Source: Holophagales bacterium
Lineage (GTDB): Bacteria > Acidobacteriota > Thermoanaerobaculia > UBA5066
Direction: 5' to 3'
Assembly: GCA_016719485.1 (NCBI GenBank)
Contig: JADJZB010000008.1
Span: 62,001 to 126,000, forward strand
Length of the DNA: 64,000 nt
This document shows positions 63,872 through 64,000 of the stretch, piece after piece (the first letter of the stretch is position 1; the number at the start of each line of letters is the position of its first letter). Below the pieces are notes generated by a model, which was not told the origin of the DNA, searched no databases, and worked only from the letters and a program-made list of their open reading frames with translations. A program made the position numbers and the translations under genes.

Positions 63872-64000
63872 ATCGCGAGGTAGCGGCCGACGATGGCGTC
63901 GGCGGCGAAGCGGGAAACGGCGCGTTCCCGCGCGGCGCGAGAGGCCGCGGCCCAGGCCTCGTCGTCCCTCAGGAGGCCGACGCCGTCGGCCGCGAGGCCG
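63826..64000 (-). CDS. GT4-family glycosyltransferase, C-terminal end only
   Basis: The last 57 codons of a minus-strand gene that continues past the right edge; stop TGA at 63826-63828. Seen residues: GLAADGVGLLRDDEAWAAA, then SRAARERAVSRFAADAIVGR and YLAIYERVL. This is the typical end of GT4 glycosyltransferases (lxDpexwxxmsxaARexaxxrFsxdxivxxYexxY), similar to BshA/MshA-like enzymes. Nucleotide-sugar and acceptor cannot be told. Confidence 0.65.
   Translation of the reverse strand, partial: GLAADGVGLLRDDEAWAAASRAARERAVSRFAADAIVGRYLAIYERVLAEPAAGAGG

Overview
The window is one high-GC (about 70%) chromosomal contig piece with dense, mostly housekeeping genes and no insertion sequences, integrases, CRISPR arrays or rRNA. 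An Oar-type TonB-dependent receptor with a carboxypeptidase-regulatory N-domain, a fused branched-chain 2-oxoacid dehydrogenase E1 alpha/beta, a CheB-CheR-PAS fusion and the pgk-tpiA-secG and pyrK-pyrD-pyrF blocks fit an Acidobacteriota-like heterotroph (for example Thermoanaerobaculia or Holophagae). That assignment is inference; no 16S gene is present.

Layout. 1-2.3 kb: two exported hydrolase-type genes (minus). 2.4-5.6 kb: two STAS proteins coupled to glycogen phosphorylase. 5.7-9.5 kb: a fatty-acyl reductase-like protein with a histone-H1-like tail, a small lipoprotein and an MFS transporter. 9.5-13.5 kb: FeoB, FeoA, an FKBP lipoprotein, a TetR regulator and a small zinc-ribbon protein. 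13.6-17.9 kb: MscS, an ABC-F ATPase, a glucose dehydrogenase-like enzyme followed by a cyclase remnant, and a DUF202 protein. 17.9-27.5 kb: TonB receptor, serine hydrolase, CheB-CheR-PAS fusion, histidine kinase, dodecin. 27.6-31.1 kb: RNase II/R-type exonuclease and a LemA-TPM-TPM block.

31.1-39.0 kb (minus) is the most distinctive locus. A 221-aa coiled-coil protein, a PspA/IM30 protein, an inner-membrane-anchored NMT1-like substrate-binding protein fused to an OmpA peptidoglycan-binding domain, its ABC permease and ATPase, a 308-aa membrane coiled-coil protein and an AAA+ ATPase run in one direction with gaps or overlaps of a few bases. I read it as a candidate envelope-stress or cell-wall-tethered transport system.

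39.1-44.8 kb: fatty acid desaturase, sigma-54 response regulator, fused E1, alpha/beta hydrolase. 44.8-48.3 kb: membrane glycosyltransferase and phosphodiesterase pair. 48.4-50.9 kb: pyrimidine synthesis. 50.9-58.3 kb (minus): ArsA-type ATPase, HslR-like, DUF4845-like, LepB, LepA, TsaD, MtnA. 58.3-61.1 kb: pgk-tpiA-secG and tRNA-Leu(GAG). 61.1-64 kb: DUF4870, DUF4097 and RDD proteins, adenosine deaminase, and the end of a GT4 glycosyltransferase.

Sequence quality matters here. Five genes carry apparent one-base frameshifts, mostly in G/C runs, and two near-pure poly-G blocks (about 350 and 50 bp) look like sequencing or assembly artefacts. Several genes have a TAnnnT hexamer 6-11 nt before the start codon and no Shine-Dalgarno, suggesting leaderless transcripts; others have a clear SD, and translational coupling through GTGA or ATGA overlaps is common.
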